Part shown: positions 24,496 to 32,159 of the stretch, piece by piece
Layout: each line of letters starts with the position of its first letter
How positions within the stretch are numbered: the first letter of the stretch is position 1
Source of the DNA: Microbacterium aoyamense
Lineage (GTDB): Bacteria > Actinomycetota > Actinomycetes > Actinomycetales > Microbacteriaceae
NCBI RefSeq assembly: GCF_023155855.1
Contig: NZ_JAKNUT010000005.1
Coordinates: 1-64,000, forward strand
DNA length: 64,000 bases
Direction: 5' to 3'
Position numbers and translations under genes: made by a program
The notes under the pieces: generated by a model
Told to the model about the DNA's origin: nothing
What the model saw: the letters and a program-made list of their open reading frames with translations, nothing else
Databases searched by the model: none

Positions 24496-25329
24496 TCAGG
24501 CCGTGACGTAGTCGATGAGCTCCTCGACGCGGCCGAGCAGGGCGGGGTCGAGGTCGCGATAGCTCTTCACCGACGCCAGGATGCGCTGCCACGCGCGCGC
24601 GATGTCGGCCTGATCGCGCGCAGGCCAGCCGAGGGCGCGGCAGACGCCGACCTTGTACTCGATCCCGCGCGGCACATCGGGCCAGCGCGGGATTCCGACC
24701 GACGCGGGGAGCACGCACTGCCACACGTCGATGAAGGGGTGCCCGACGATCTTCAGGTGCGCGCCGTGACGGCCGCGGAGCACCTCCGCCGCGAGCCGCG
24801 ACTCCTTCGAGCCGGGAACGAGGTGGTCGACGAGCACGCCGTAGCGACGCTCCGCCGACGGCGGGTCCTCTTCGAGCATGGGCGCGAGCAGATCGACGCC
24901 CTGCAGGTATTCGACGACCACCCCCTCGGCCCGCAGGTCGTCTCCCCACACCTTCTCGACCAGTTCCGCGTCGTGGCGCCCCTCGACGAGGATGCGGCTG
25001 GCGCGCGCGACGCGGGCACGCGCGTCGGGGGCGGCGAAGGATCCCGACGCGGTGCGCTTCGGTCCGGACGCCGCGACGACGACGGGTGCGGTGAGAACGA
25101 TGTCCACGCCGTCGATGAGGAAACCCGGCCCCAGCGGGAACAACCGACGACGGCCCACGCGATCCTCGAGCTCGACGAGGCCCGAGGCGACGCCGACCAC
25201 CGCGCCGCAGAATCCGTCGTCGGCGACCTCGACGACGAGATCGATGGACGCCTCGACCCGCTCGAGCTTCTTCGCGCGGCTCTCGCGCCAACCTGCCGCG
25301 AGCACATCCGTGCCGTACCGATCGTCCAT
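24496..25329 (-). CDS. DUF3097 family protein
   Basis: This 277-residue protein is conserved in actinobacteria and its function is unknown. The family begins MDDRYGTDVLAAGWR, so ATG 25329 is preferred; ATG 25335 lies closer to the GGAGGG site but adds only two residues. A central SRILVEGRHDAELVEKVWGD resembles a Toprim-like motif (acidic E-G plus a D pair), and YGVLVDHLVPGSKES and IVGHPFIDVWQ follow, which suggests a nucleic-acid enzyme. The Toprim resemblance is my reading of the sequence, not a confirmed assignment. Confidence 0.85.
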   Translation of the reverse strand: MDDRYGTDVLAAGWRESRAKKLERVEASIDLVVEVADDGFCGAVVGVASGLVELEDRVGRRRLFPLGPGFLIDGVDIVLTAPVVVAASGPKRTASGSFAAPDARARVARASRILVEGRHDAELVEKVWGDDLRAEGVVVEYLQGVDLLAPMLEEDPPSAERRYGVLVDHLVPGSKESRLAAEVLRGRHGAHLKIVGHPFIDVWQCVLPASVGIPRWPDVPRGIEYKVGVCRALGWPARDQADIARAWQRILASVKSYRDLDPALLGRVEELIDYVTA

Positions 25330-25492
25330 CCGCATCGCCCTCCGAAGGCGAAAGGCTACGCGAGCGCCCCACCGCCGAGGCCTCGACCCGCCGACTCGTG
25401 CCGAGCCTGTGAGAACCCCTACCGTCGCCCTCTCGACGCTCAATAGACTCGCGGAGGGGGCCACGCGCGCATCACCCCCGGAGAGGGTTCGC

Positions 25493-27496
25493 ATGCGGGT
25501 TCGATGGGCAGTGTCGCTCACTGCGGCGGTGGCGATCGTGCTCGGCGGAGCGGCCGGTGCGGCATCCGCGACGGATCCGATCGATCTTGGTGCAGGGTTC
25601 GTCGAAGATCAGTCCGACGTACTCTCGTCGTCGGAGGAGTCGGCCGTGCAGCAGCGCCTCCAGCAGTTCTCGGACGAGACCGACATGGACATGTGGGTCG
25701 TCTACGTGGACACGTTCACCAACCCATCGAATGCCGAGGAATGGGCGAACGAGACGGCCGACCTCAATGGACTCGGACCGAATCAGTACCTGCTCGCGGT
25801 CGCTACGGAGAGCAGGCAGTTCTACCTGTCGGGCTACTCGGAGGGCCCCGTCAGCTTCGATCAGCTCGCGCAGATCGAACAGCAGCAGATCGGCCCAGCC
25901 CTGCAGGACGACGACTGGGCCGGTGCCGCCGAGGCTGCGGCCGACGGCCTGGCAGACGCGGCCGGCGGGGGTACGGCGGGGGGCGCGGGCGGCGGGTTCA
26001 CCGGCATCCTGATCTTCGTCGTCGTCGCCGCCGCGATCGGCGTCGTCATCTGGCTCATCGTGCGCAGTCGCCGCAAGAAGAAGCCCGCCGGCGGCCCGGC
26101 CGTCGAGCAGATCAGCACCGCGGAGCTCGCGAAGCGGGCGTCGTCCGCGCTCGTCGAGACCGACGACGCCGTGCGGACGAGCGAGCAGGAACTCGGCTTC
26201 GCGAAGGCGCAGTTCGGCGACGCCGCAGCGGCCGAGTTCGAGGCCGCTCTGCAGACGGCGAAGGAGAACCTCAACCAGGCCTTCACGCTCAAGCAGCAGC
26301 TCGACGACGCGACGCCCGACACCGAAGAGCAGACCCGCGCGTGGAATGCCCAGATCCTGAGCCTGTGCGAAGCGGCGAACGCCGGCCTCGACGAGAAGGC
26401 CGCCGCTTTCGACGAACTGCGCAAGCTCGAGCAGAACGCCCCCGAGGCGATCGCCCGCGTGCAGACGGAACGCGCAGCCGTCGCCGCCGCCCTCGATTCG
26501 GCGACGAGCCAGCTCGAGACGCTCTCGTCTTCGTACGCCCCGGAAGCGCTCGCAACCGTCGCCGACAACCCTGAGCAGGCCCGTCAGCGGATCGCGTTCG
26601 CCGATGAGCAGCTCGCCCTCGCACAGCAGTCCATCGGCGCCGGCAAGGGCGGCGAGGCGGCCGTCAGCATCCGCGCCGCAGAGGAGTCGATCGGTCAGGC
26701 CGACCTGCTCGAGAAGGCGATCACCAAGCTCGGCACCGACCTCGCCGAGGGCGAGAAGAACGCCGCCGCACTGCTTGCCGAACTCGAGAACGACGTCGCC
26801 GCGGCATCCGCGCTCCCCGACGCCGACGGACGCATCGCCGCCGTCATCGCGTCGACGCGCGCCGAGATCGAGAAGGCGCGGGGCTTCCTCACCGGCTCGA
26901 GCCGCCGACCGCTCATCGCGCTGCAGGGTCTCGAGGCGGCGAACGCGCAGATCGACGGACTCGTGCAGGGCGTGCGGGATGCCGCAGCCCAGGCCGAGCG
27001 CGCACGCCAGATGGTCGGACAGCTCATCATGCAGGCGCAGGCGCAGGTGTCGACCGCCGAGGACTACATCACGTCACGGCGCGGCGCGATCGGCGCCGAG
27101 GCGCGCACGCGGCTCGCCGAGGCCGGAGCAGCCCTCGTGCAGGCGCAGCAGCTCCAGCAGACCGCACCCGACCAGGCGACGCAGTACGCGCAGCGCGCGA
27201 ATCAACTCGCGGCCCAGGCGATCCAGTACGCGCAGAACGACGTCGGCTCGTTCCAGGGCGGCGGCATGGGCGGCTCGGGCGGCGGCGGCGGCAACGGCGG
27301 GATGCTGGGTGCCGTGCTCGGCGGCATCGTGATCAACTCCCTGCTCGGCGGGGGCGGCGGGGGCGGTCGCTCCTCGGGCGGCATGAGCGGCGGACTCGGC
27401 GGCATGCTCGGGGGCGGCGGAAGCCGCGGCGGCCGCAGCTCCGGAAGCTTCGGCGGCGGCGGCACTCGCTCGCGCCGAGGAGGTGGTCGATTCTGA
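25493..27496 (+). CDS. TPM-domain secreted/membrane protein with helical and glycine-rich C-terminus
   Basis: This 667-residue protein has a signal peptide (residues 1 to about 27, ending ASA). A TPM domain at about 30-150 contains VEDQSDVLSSSEESAVQQRL and a YLLAVATESRQFYLSGY core. A membrane helix lies near 172-192 (ILIFVVVAAAIGVVIWLIV). About 380 residues of Ala/Glu/Gln-rich helix follow, then a Gly-Ser tail from about 585 (SLLGGGGGGGRSS). TPM proteins act in membrane-protein turnover and stress. The gene is followed 58 bases later by pspA. Confidence 0.85.
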   Translation: MRVRWAVSLTAAVAIVLGGAAGAASATDPIDLGAGFVEDQSDVLSSSEESAVQQRLQQFSDETDMDMWVVYVDTFTNPSNAEEWANETADLNGLGPNQYLLAVATESRQFYLSGYSEGPVSFDQLAQIEQQQIGPALQDDDWAGAAEAAADGLADAAGGGTAGGAGGGFTGILIFVVVAAAIGVVIWLIVRSRRKKKPAGGPAVEQISTAELAKRASSALVETDDAVRTSEQELGFAKAQFGDAAAAEFEAALQTAKENLNQAFTLKQQLDDATPDTEEQTRAWNAQILSLCEAANAGLDEKAAAFDELRKLEQNAPEAIARVQTERAAVAAALDSATSQLETLSSSYAPEALATVADNPEQARQRIAFADEQLALAQQSIGAGKGGEAAVSIRAAEESIGQADLLEKAITKLGTDLAEGEKNAAALLAELENDVAAASALPDADGRIAAVIASTRAEIEKARGFLTGSSRRPLIALQGLEAANAQIDGLVQGVRDAAAQAERARQMVGQLIMQAQAQVSTAEDYITSRRGAIGAEARTRLAEAGAALVQAQQLQQTAPDQATQYAQRANQLAAQAIQYAQNDVGSFQGGGMGGSGGGGGNGGMLGAVLGGIVINSLLGGGGGGGRSSGGMSGGLGGMLGGGGSRGGRSSGSFGGGGTRSRRGGGRF

Positions 27497-27554
27497 TCGC
27501 TCCAGACCCGGCATCCATTCTCGAATCCAGTCAGTCCTAACGGAAGGAAACCCG

Positions 27555-28289
27555 ATGGCAAAGCAGTCCATCTTCGGCCGCATCTCGACCCTCGTGAAGG
27601 CGAACATCAACTCGATGATCGACTCCGCCGAGGACCCGCAGAAGATGCTCGACCAGCTCGTGCGCGACTACACCAACTCGATCGTCGACGCCGAAGGCGC
27701 GATCGCCGAGACGATCGGCAACCTGCGTCTGCTCGAACGCGACCACCAGGAGGACGTCCAGGCGGCGACCGAGTGGGGCAACAAGGCGCTCGCGGCCAGC
27801 CGCAAGGCGGACGAGCTGCGCGGCTCGGGGAACGCCGCCGACGCCGACAAGTTCGACAACCTCGCCAAGATCGCGCTGCAGCGCCAGATCAGCGAGGAGA
27901 ACGAGGCCAAGGCGATCGCTCCGACGATCGCGTCGCAGACCGAGGTCGTCGACAAGCTCAAGGACGGCCTCAACGGCATGAAGCAGAAGCTGGAGCAGCT
28001 GAAGTCGAAGCGCTCCGAGCTGCTCGCGCGTGCCAAGACCGCCGAAGCCCAGAACAAGGTGCACGACGCCGTCAAGTCGATCGACGTGCTCGACCCGACG
28101 AGCGAGCTCGGCCGGTTCGAAGACAAGGTCCGTCGCCAGGAGGCCCTCGCGGCCGGCAAGCAGGAGCTCGCGGCATCCACCCTCGACGCGCAGTTCAACG
28201 CGCTCGAGGACGTCGGCGAGCTGACCGAGGTCGAGGCGCGCCTGGCCGCCCTCAAGTCGGGAGCCCCGCAGAGCGCCATCGAGAGCTGA
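27555..28289 (+). CDS. pspA: PspA/IM30 family membrane-stress protein
   Basis: This 244-residue protein is almost entirely helical and has the PspA pattern: FGRISTLVKANINSMIDSAE with amphipathic helix 0, DPQKMLDQLVRDYTNSI, and long coiled-coil stretches (LKQL-type heptads near ALAASRKADELRGSGN). PspA/IM30 proteins belong to the ESCRT-III family and coat damaged membranes. The ATG at 27555 follows GGAAGGAAA. The TPM-domain gene upstream suggests a common envelope-stress role. A strong terminator follows. Confidence 0.9.
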   Translation: MAKQSIFGRISTLVKANINSMIDSAEDPQKMLDQLVRDYTNSIVDAEGAIAETIGNLRLLERDHQEDVQAATEWGNKALAASRKADELRGSGNAADADKFDNLAKIALQRQISEENEAKAIAPTIASQTEVVDKLKDGLNGMKQKLEQLKSKRSELLARAKTAEAQNKVHDAVKSIDVLDPTSELGRFEDKVRRQEALAAGKQELAASTLDAQFNALEDVGELTEVEARLAALKSGAPQSAIES

Positions 28290-28307
28290 CCTCTCGCCCT
28301 CGCGCCG

Positions 28308-28341
28308 ACGGCGCCGCACTCCTCCGGGGGTGCGGCGCCGT
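28308..28341 (+). terminator. Terminator after pspA
   Basis: ACGGCGCCGCAC pairs with GTGCGGCGCCGT, with one wobble extending the stem, around a short loop. It closes the TPM-pspA unit. Confidence 0.75.
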
Positions 28342-28409
28342 TGCCCTTCCCCGCGAGAACCCATCGGTATTCAGGGGCCAAGCGTGGGCGGGCGGGGCAA
28401 GATGGGAGG

Positions 28410-29231
28410 ATGACGCGCTACCTCGTGGTCCCGCAGTGGCAGGGCAGTCCGTCCTCGCGGGCGATGCAGCTCATCGACGGCGCCGAGGCGATCGCGGGCG
28501 ACCTGCCCCGATCGGCGACCCTCGTGCTCGATGTGCCGACCGGTGCGGGCGAGGCGCTCGGCACCGGTGTCCGACGGCTGAGCGCGCTGCTGGGCACCCG
28601 CGACCGCATGGTCGACGCCCTTGCCCCCTTCGAAGAGCCGGTCCTCACGGTCGGCGGCGACTGCGGTGTCGCCCTCGGGGCGATCGGACACGCCGTGAAG
28701 CGGCATCCGTCGCTCGCCGTCGTCTGGCTCGACGCGCACCCCGACTTCAACGACGCCGGCTCGTCGCCCTCGGGCGCGTTCGCGGGCATGACCCTGCGAG
28801 CCGTCGTCGGGCAGGGCGAAGGCGGCCTCATGCTCGAGCCCGGGGTAGTTCCACCCCGTCGGGTCGTCGTGGGCGGTGCGCGCTCGTTCGACGAACCCGA
28901 GGCCGAGGCGATCGAGCGGCTCGGTGTCGCCGTCCTCTCGGTCGATGCGCTGCGCGACCCGGAGTCGCTTGCGACCGCCGTCCGCGAAACGGGCGCGGAA
29001 GCGCTCTACGTGCACGTCGACGTCGACGTGCTCGACCCGGCCGAGCTCACGGGCAACGCGCATCCCGAGCCGTTCGGCCTGACGGTCGCCGAGCTGACCG
29101 GAGCGATCGCGGCGGCGCGAGCCGCCCTGCCGCTCGTCGGATCCTCGATCACGGGGTACTCCCCCGCGTCGGCGGCGACGGCATCCGACGACCTCGGCGC
29201 GATCCTGCGCATCGTCGGGGCGCTCGCGTGA
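28410..29231 (+). CDS. Ureohydrolase (arginase/agmatinase) family protein
   Basis: This 273-residue protein shows the ureohydrolase metal-binding blocks: LTVGGDCGVALGAIG, VVWLDAHPDFNDAG and YVHVDVDVLDPAEL. In canonical arginases the first block is GGDHS; here the His ligand position is Cys followed by Gly, so the bimanganese site may differ. Enzyme activity on arginine or agmatine is not assured. Its stop overlaps the GTG of the next gene (GTGA). Confidence 0.85.
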   Translation: MTRYLVVPQWQGSPSSRAMQLIDGAEAIAGDLPRSATLVLDVPTGAGEALGTGVRRLSALLGTRDRMVDALAPFEEPVLTVGGDCGVALGAIGHAVKRHPSLAVVWLDAHPDFNDAGSSPSGAFAGMTLRAVVGQGEGGLMLEPGVVPPRRVVVGGARSFDEPEAEAIERLGVAVLSVDALRDPESLATAVRETGAEALYVHVDVDVLDPAELTGNAHPEPFGLTVAELTGAIAAARAALPLVGSSITGYSPASAATASDDLGAILRIVGALA

Positions 29232-29701
29232 GCCCGATCCCGACGCCGCCCGCCGGGTGGGAGGCCGATGCCGCGCGCGCCGTCGCGCGCGGTGCGAAGC
29301 TCGATCGCTGGATCCCCGGCATCCTTCTCGACTCCCCGATCAGCCGCCTCGGGTACTTGTACGGCAACACGGTGGGCTGGGTGTGGGGGTCGATCTGGAG
29401 CACGGGTCGCGTGACGAAGCAGAACGGCCTGTGGGTGTTCCGCGGCATGCCGTCGTGGACGTACGGTCGCGGCGGCACGTGCGTCGGCGGATGCTTTCTG
29501 ACAGGCGAAGGCGTCATCACGCCGCGACTGCTGCAGCACGAAGCCGTGCACAAGCGCCAGTGGCAGCGCTACGGGTTCCTCATGCCGGTGCTCTACCTGC
29601 TCGCGGGCCGCAACCCACTGCGCAACCGGTTCGAGATCCTCGCGGGCCTCGAGGACGGCAATTACGTTCCGCGAACCAGGGCGGCGCGGCCGACGCGGTA
29701 G
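29228..29701 (+). CDS. Hypothetical protein with HExxH motif
   Basis: I do not recognise a characterised family. This 157-residue protein contains RLLQHEAVHKRQWQRYGF, where H-E-A-V-H fits a zinc-protease HExxH site, plus a preceding GGTCVGGCFLTG with two cysteines and a hydrophobic LMPVLYLLAGRNPL. The start GTG overlaps the ureohydrolase stop. Its 3' end overlaps by 40 bases a convergent membrane-protein gene. The HExxH motif is short and could be coincidental. Confidence 0.65.
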   Translation: MSPIPTPPAGWEADAARAVARGAKLDRWIPGILLDSPISRLGYLYGNTVGWVWGSIWSTGRVTKQNGLWVFRGMPSWTYGRGGTCVGGCFLTGEGVITPRLLQHEAVHKRQWQRYGFLMPVLYLLAGRNPLRNRFEILAGLEDGNYVPRTRAARPTR

Positions 29702-30219
29702 ATCTGCCTGCCGAGCGTGATCACGACCGCGAGCGGGAAGACGATCCAGAAGAGATTCGGCAGCACGGCGACCATCAGGAAGCCGAGGATGTCACCACGT
29801 TCGAGCGACTGGCGCGTCATCTCGAGCCCGCTCGAGATCTCGACGAGGAAGTAGATCACGGTCTTCCAGAACGTCCAGGCCGTGACGATGAGGCCGACGA
29901 CGACACCCGACCACTTCTTGGCGTGGAAGAGCACCCACACGATGACGATGACCTCGAGCAGGTTCGCCCAGCTCTGCGCACTGCCGAACGCGTCGAAGTC
30001 GGCGTAGCGGTGGTCGAACGTGCCGTAGAAGACATGGCCCGGCCACATTCCGGCGAGGGGGCCGCCCTCGTGCGAGAGCGGACCGAGCAGCACGTAGCAC
30101 GCGTCGTACGTCTGGATGACCGCCGAGATCGTGAGCCAGATCACCGCCCAGAGCGGAATGCGCAGATCCTTCGGATCGACGGTGGACTCGGTCGGGTGCA
30201 CGATCACGGGGGCGGTCAT
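29662..30219 (-). CDS. Hypothetical integral membrane protein, possibly EXPERA-like
   Basis: This 185-residue protein has four hydrophobic segments. A conserved-looking loop, DACYVLLGPLSHEGG followed by MWPGHVFYGTFDHRYAD, recalls emopamil-binding/EXPERA proteins, but this is a weak resemblance. The start is ATG 30219. The 3' end overlaps the HExxH protein by 40 bases in convergent orientation. Confidence 0.6.
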   Translation of the reverse strand: MTAPVIVHPTESTVDPKDLRIPLWAVIWLTISAVIQTYDACYVLLGPLSHEGGPLAGMWPGHVFYGTFDHRYADFDAFGSAQSWANLLEVIVIVWVLFHAKKWSGVVVGLIVTAWTFWKTVIYFLVEISSGLEMTRQSLERGDILGFLMVAVLPNLFWIVFPLAVVITLGRQIYRVGRAALVRGT

Positions 30220-30264
30220 GCGAAGAGAGTAGCGGGATGCTTCGCCCGCGCGCGCTGGTGAGAC

Positions 30265-30738
30265 TCAGCGCGCGGTCGCGAGACCGTACTGCTCGGGCGT
30301 GTGGATCGCGTCGGCCGGGATGCCGTTGCGCGCCGTCAGATGGTCGACGATGTCGGCCGTGCCGAGGAATCCGCCGAGGAGGTGGATGCGGGTCGCGTCG
30401 TCCTCTGCGCAGAGCATCTCGTCCGCCCAGGCCGTGACGGCGCGAGCGAGAGCCTGACCCGGCGCGCAGGCCCGGCCGCTGCCGGCCTCACCCGAGCGGA
30501 CCGAGCGGTCGAGCCACGTGAGGGTCATGCGAGCAGGAGCCGTGATGGGCGCCTGCCACGAGGCATCCGGAATCTCGATGAACACGCGCCCCGTCGAGCA
30601 GATCGGCAGCGTCGCGAGCAGTGCCTCGAGGTCGGCCAGCGACGATTCGTCGGCGGTGATGAGGTGCTGCACGCGAGTGTGCTTCGACGCGCGGCACGCG
30701 CTGGCGCTGTGCACGTTCGTCTCGGCGGTGCTGGTCAT
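30265..30738 (-). CDS. Stand-alone SIP-domain protein
   Basis: This 157-residue protein carries only the C-terminal SIP (siderophore-interacting) domain: QHLITADESSLADLEALLAT, GRVFIEIPDASWQ and LLGGFLGTADIVDHLTA. The FAD-binding barrel of full-length SIP proteins is missing. An iron box 23 bases upstream places it in the iron-starvation regulon. It may be a reduced paralogue of the SIP reductase at 14133-15020, perhaps a siderophore-handling accessory rather than a reductase. Confidence 0.8.
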   Translation of the reverse strand: MTSTAETNVHSASACRASKHTRVQHLITADESSLADLEALLATLPICSTGRVFIEIPDASWQAPITAPARMTLTWLDRSVRSGEAGSGRACAPGQALARAVTAWADEMLCAEDDATRIHLLGGFLGTADIVDHLTARNGIPADAIHTPEQYGLATAR

Positions 30739-30760
30739 GATGAGGCCAGTATACCCCCGT

Positions 30761-30779
30761 GTAGGTATGCCTTACCTTG
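30761..30779 (-). promoter_or_regulatory. DtxR/IdeR-like iron box of the SIP-domain gene
   Basis: GTAGGTATGCCTTACCTTG is a near-palindrome that matches the 19-base iron-box consensus at about 15 positions. It lies just upstream of the gene start, as expected for a DtxR-family repressor site. Confidence 0.75.
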
Positions 30780-30793
30780 GTGAGCCGTGAATA

Positions 30794-31516
30794 TCACTCG
30801 TCGGCGATGAGGACGCGCCGAAGCTCCCGCAGTTCATCCTCGGTCAGCCCGTGCGAGAGCAGGTAGTCCCCCGCCGAGCCGTAGGAGGCGTCCACGCGTG
30901 CGAGCGCGGCGGACATCACGCTCGCGGGCGAGCGCGTGGCGAGATCCTCGAGATGCGCGGAAGCCGGATACATCGCCCGCAGTCGCTGCAGCACCTTCCG
31001 GTTGCGTTCGGCCGGCAGCAGCGCTTCGGTGCGCGCGTAGTCCGAGACCACCGCGTCTTCGTCGACGCCGGCGGCGCGCAGCGCGAGCGCCACCGTGACC
31101 CCCGTGCGGTCCTTGCCCACGGTGCAGTGCACGAGCACGGGCTGGTCGGTCACGATGCCGCGGACGACGTCGACGACGCCCGCGGCGGAGTCCTCGACGA
31201 GCCGCCGGTACATCTCGTCGAGCGAGAGGTCCTCCTCGAAGAACGACCCGACCGATCCGAGGAAGAGAGGCACCCTCGTGGTCTGCAGGTCGAGCCCGTC
31301 GACGAGGCTCGGCGCCCAGCGCACCTCATCATCGTCGCGCAGGTCGATGATGCGCCGGATGCCGAGCGCACGCAGCGCCGAGCGCCCGTCGTCATCGAGG
31401 TGCGCGAGGTTGCCCGAGCGGAAGAGGATGCCGGCGCGCGAGCGCTGCGCACCGGCGTGCAGGCCGCCGACGTCGCGGAAGTTGGTCGCGCCCGAGACGG
31501 GGATCCCAGTGTTCAC
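30794..31516 (-). CDS. Tyrosine-protein phosphatase (PTP, HCxxGKDRTG type)
   Basis: This 240-residue enzyme has the active-site P-loop VHCTVGKDRTGVTVAL at about residue 130, with the catalytic Cys and the GKDRTG subtype of actinobacterial and MptpB-like phosphatases. NFRDVGGLHAGAQRSRAGIL near the N-terminus is typical. The GTG at 31516 overlaps the stop of the AhpD-like gene. Targets are unknown. Confidence 0.88.
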   Translation of the reverse strand: MNTGIPVSGATNFRDVGGLHAGAQRSRAGILFRSGNLAHLDDDGRSALRALGIRRIIDLRDDDEVRWAPSLVDGLDLQTTRVPLFLGSVGSFFEEDLSLDEMYRRLVEDSAAGVVDVVRGIVTDQPVLVHCTVGKDRTGVTVALALRAAGVDEDAVVSDYARTEALLPAERNRKVLQRLRAMYPASAHLEDLATRSPASVMSAALARVDASYGSAGDYLLSHGLTEDELRELRRVLIADE

Positions 31517-31977
31517 TGCGAGCGGGGCGGGACGGGGTATCGCCCGGCGATCGTGATGCGGTTGAACGCGTTGATCGAGACGAGGAGCCAGCTCAGCGCG
31601 ACGTACTCCTTCTCGCTCAGGATGCCGCCGACGTGGTTGTATACGTCGTCGGGGATGCCGTCCTCGTGGATGAAGGTGAACGACTCCGTCAGCTCGAGCG
31701 CCGCACGCTCCCGCTCGGTGAAGACCCCCGAGTCGCGCCAGGTCGCGATCTGGGCGATCGTGTCGGCGTCGAGGCCCGCGTCGACTGCGCGATCGACGTG
31801 GATGCGCACGCAGTACGCGCAGCCGTTGAGCTGAGAGGCGTGGATCTGCACGATCTCCTTGAGTCGCGCATCGATGCCCGCGTCGCCCGCGAGTTCCTTG
31901 ACGGTCTTCGAGAACGCGTCCAGCGCGTTGTAGGCGTCGCGGGCGGATCTCGACAGGTGCACTCGGGCTTCGCTCAT
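31513..31977 (-). CDS. AhpD-like carboxymuconolactone decarboxylase family protein
   Basis: This 154-residue alpha-helical protein carries the AhpD CxxC-x-x-H pattern (HASQLNGCAYCVRIHVDRA), with both cysteines and the following His intact. Members are alkylhydroperoxidase-type thiol proteins. It is cotranslated with the PTP downstream (GTGA). A role in peroxide defence is inferred from the family. Confidence 0.88.
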   Translation of the reverse strand: MSEARVHLSRSARDAYNALDAFSKTVKELAGDAGIDARLKEIVQIHASQLNGCAYCVRIHVDRAVDAGLDADTIAQIATWRDSGVFTERERAALELTESFTFIHEDGIPDDVYNHVGGILSEKEYVALSWLLVSINAFNRITIAGRYPVPPRSQ

Positions 31978-32159
31978 GACGCCAGCGTACCCAGCCCGGA
32001 TGAGAGGCGGGCAGGATGCCGGGAAGGGTTAACACTTGTGTTGCGTTCGCCGTAACGGACGCGTTGCGGGCGCCTCGGCATCTCTAGGCTGAGGACGCAC
32101 CATACCGTCCGAGGCCCGCGCGCCCCACAGCAGGGGCGCTCCTCCGAGAGGACCCGCAC

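Noticed and set aside
24878..25492. Upstream N-terminal extension of the TPM-domain protein
   Set aside because: The frame is open upstream but is antisense to the DUF3097 gene; the signal peptide fixes ATG 25493 as the start.
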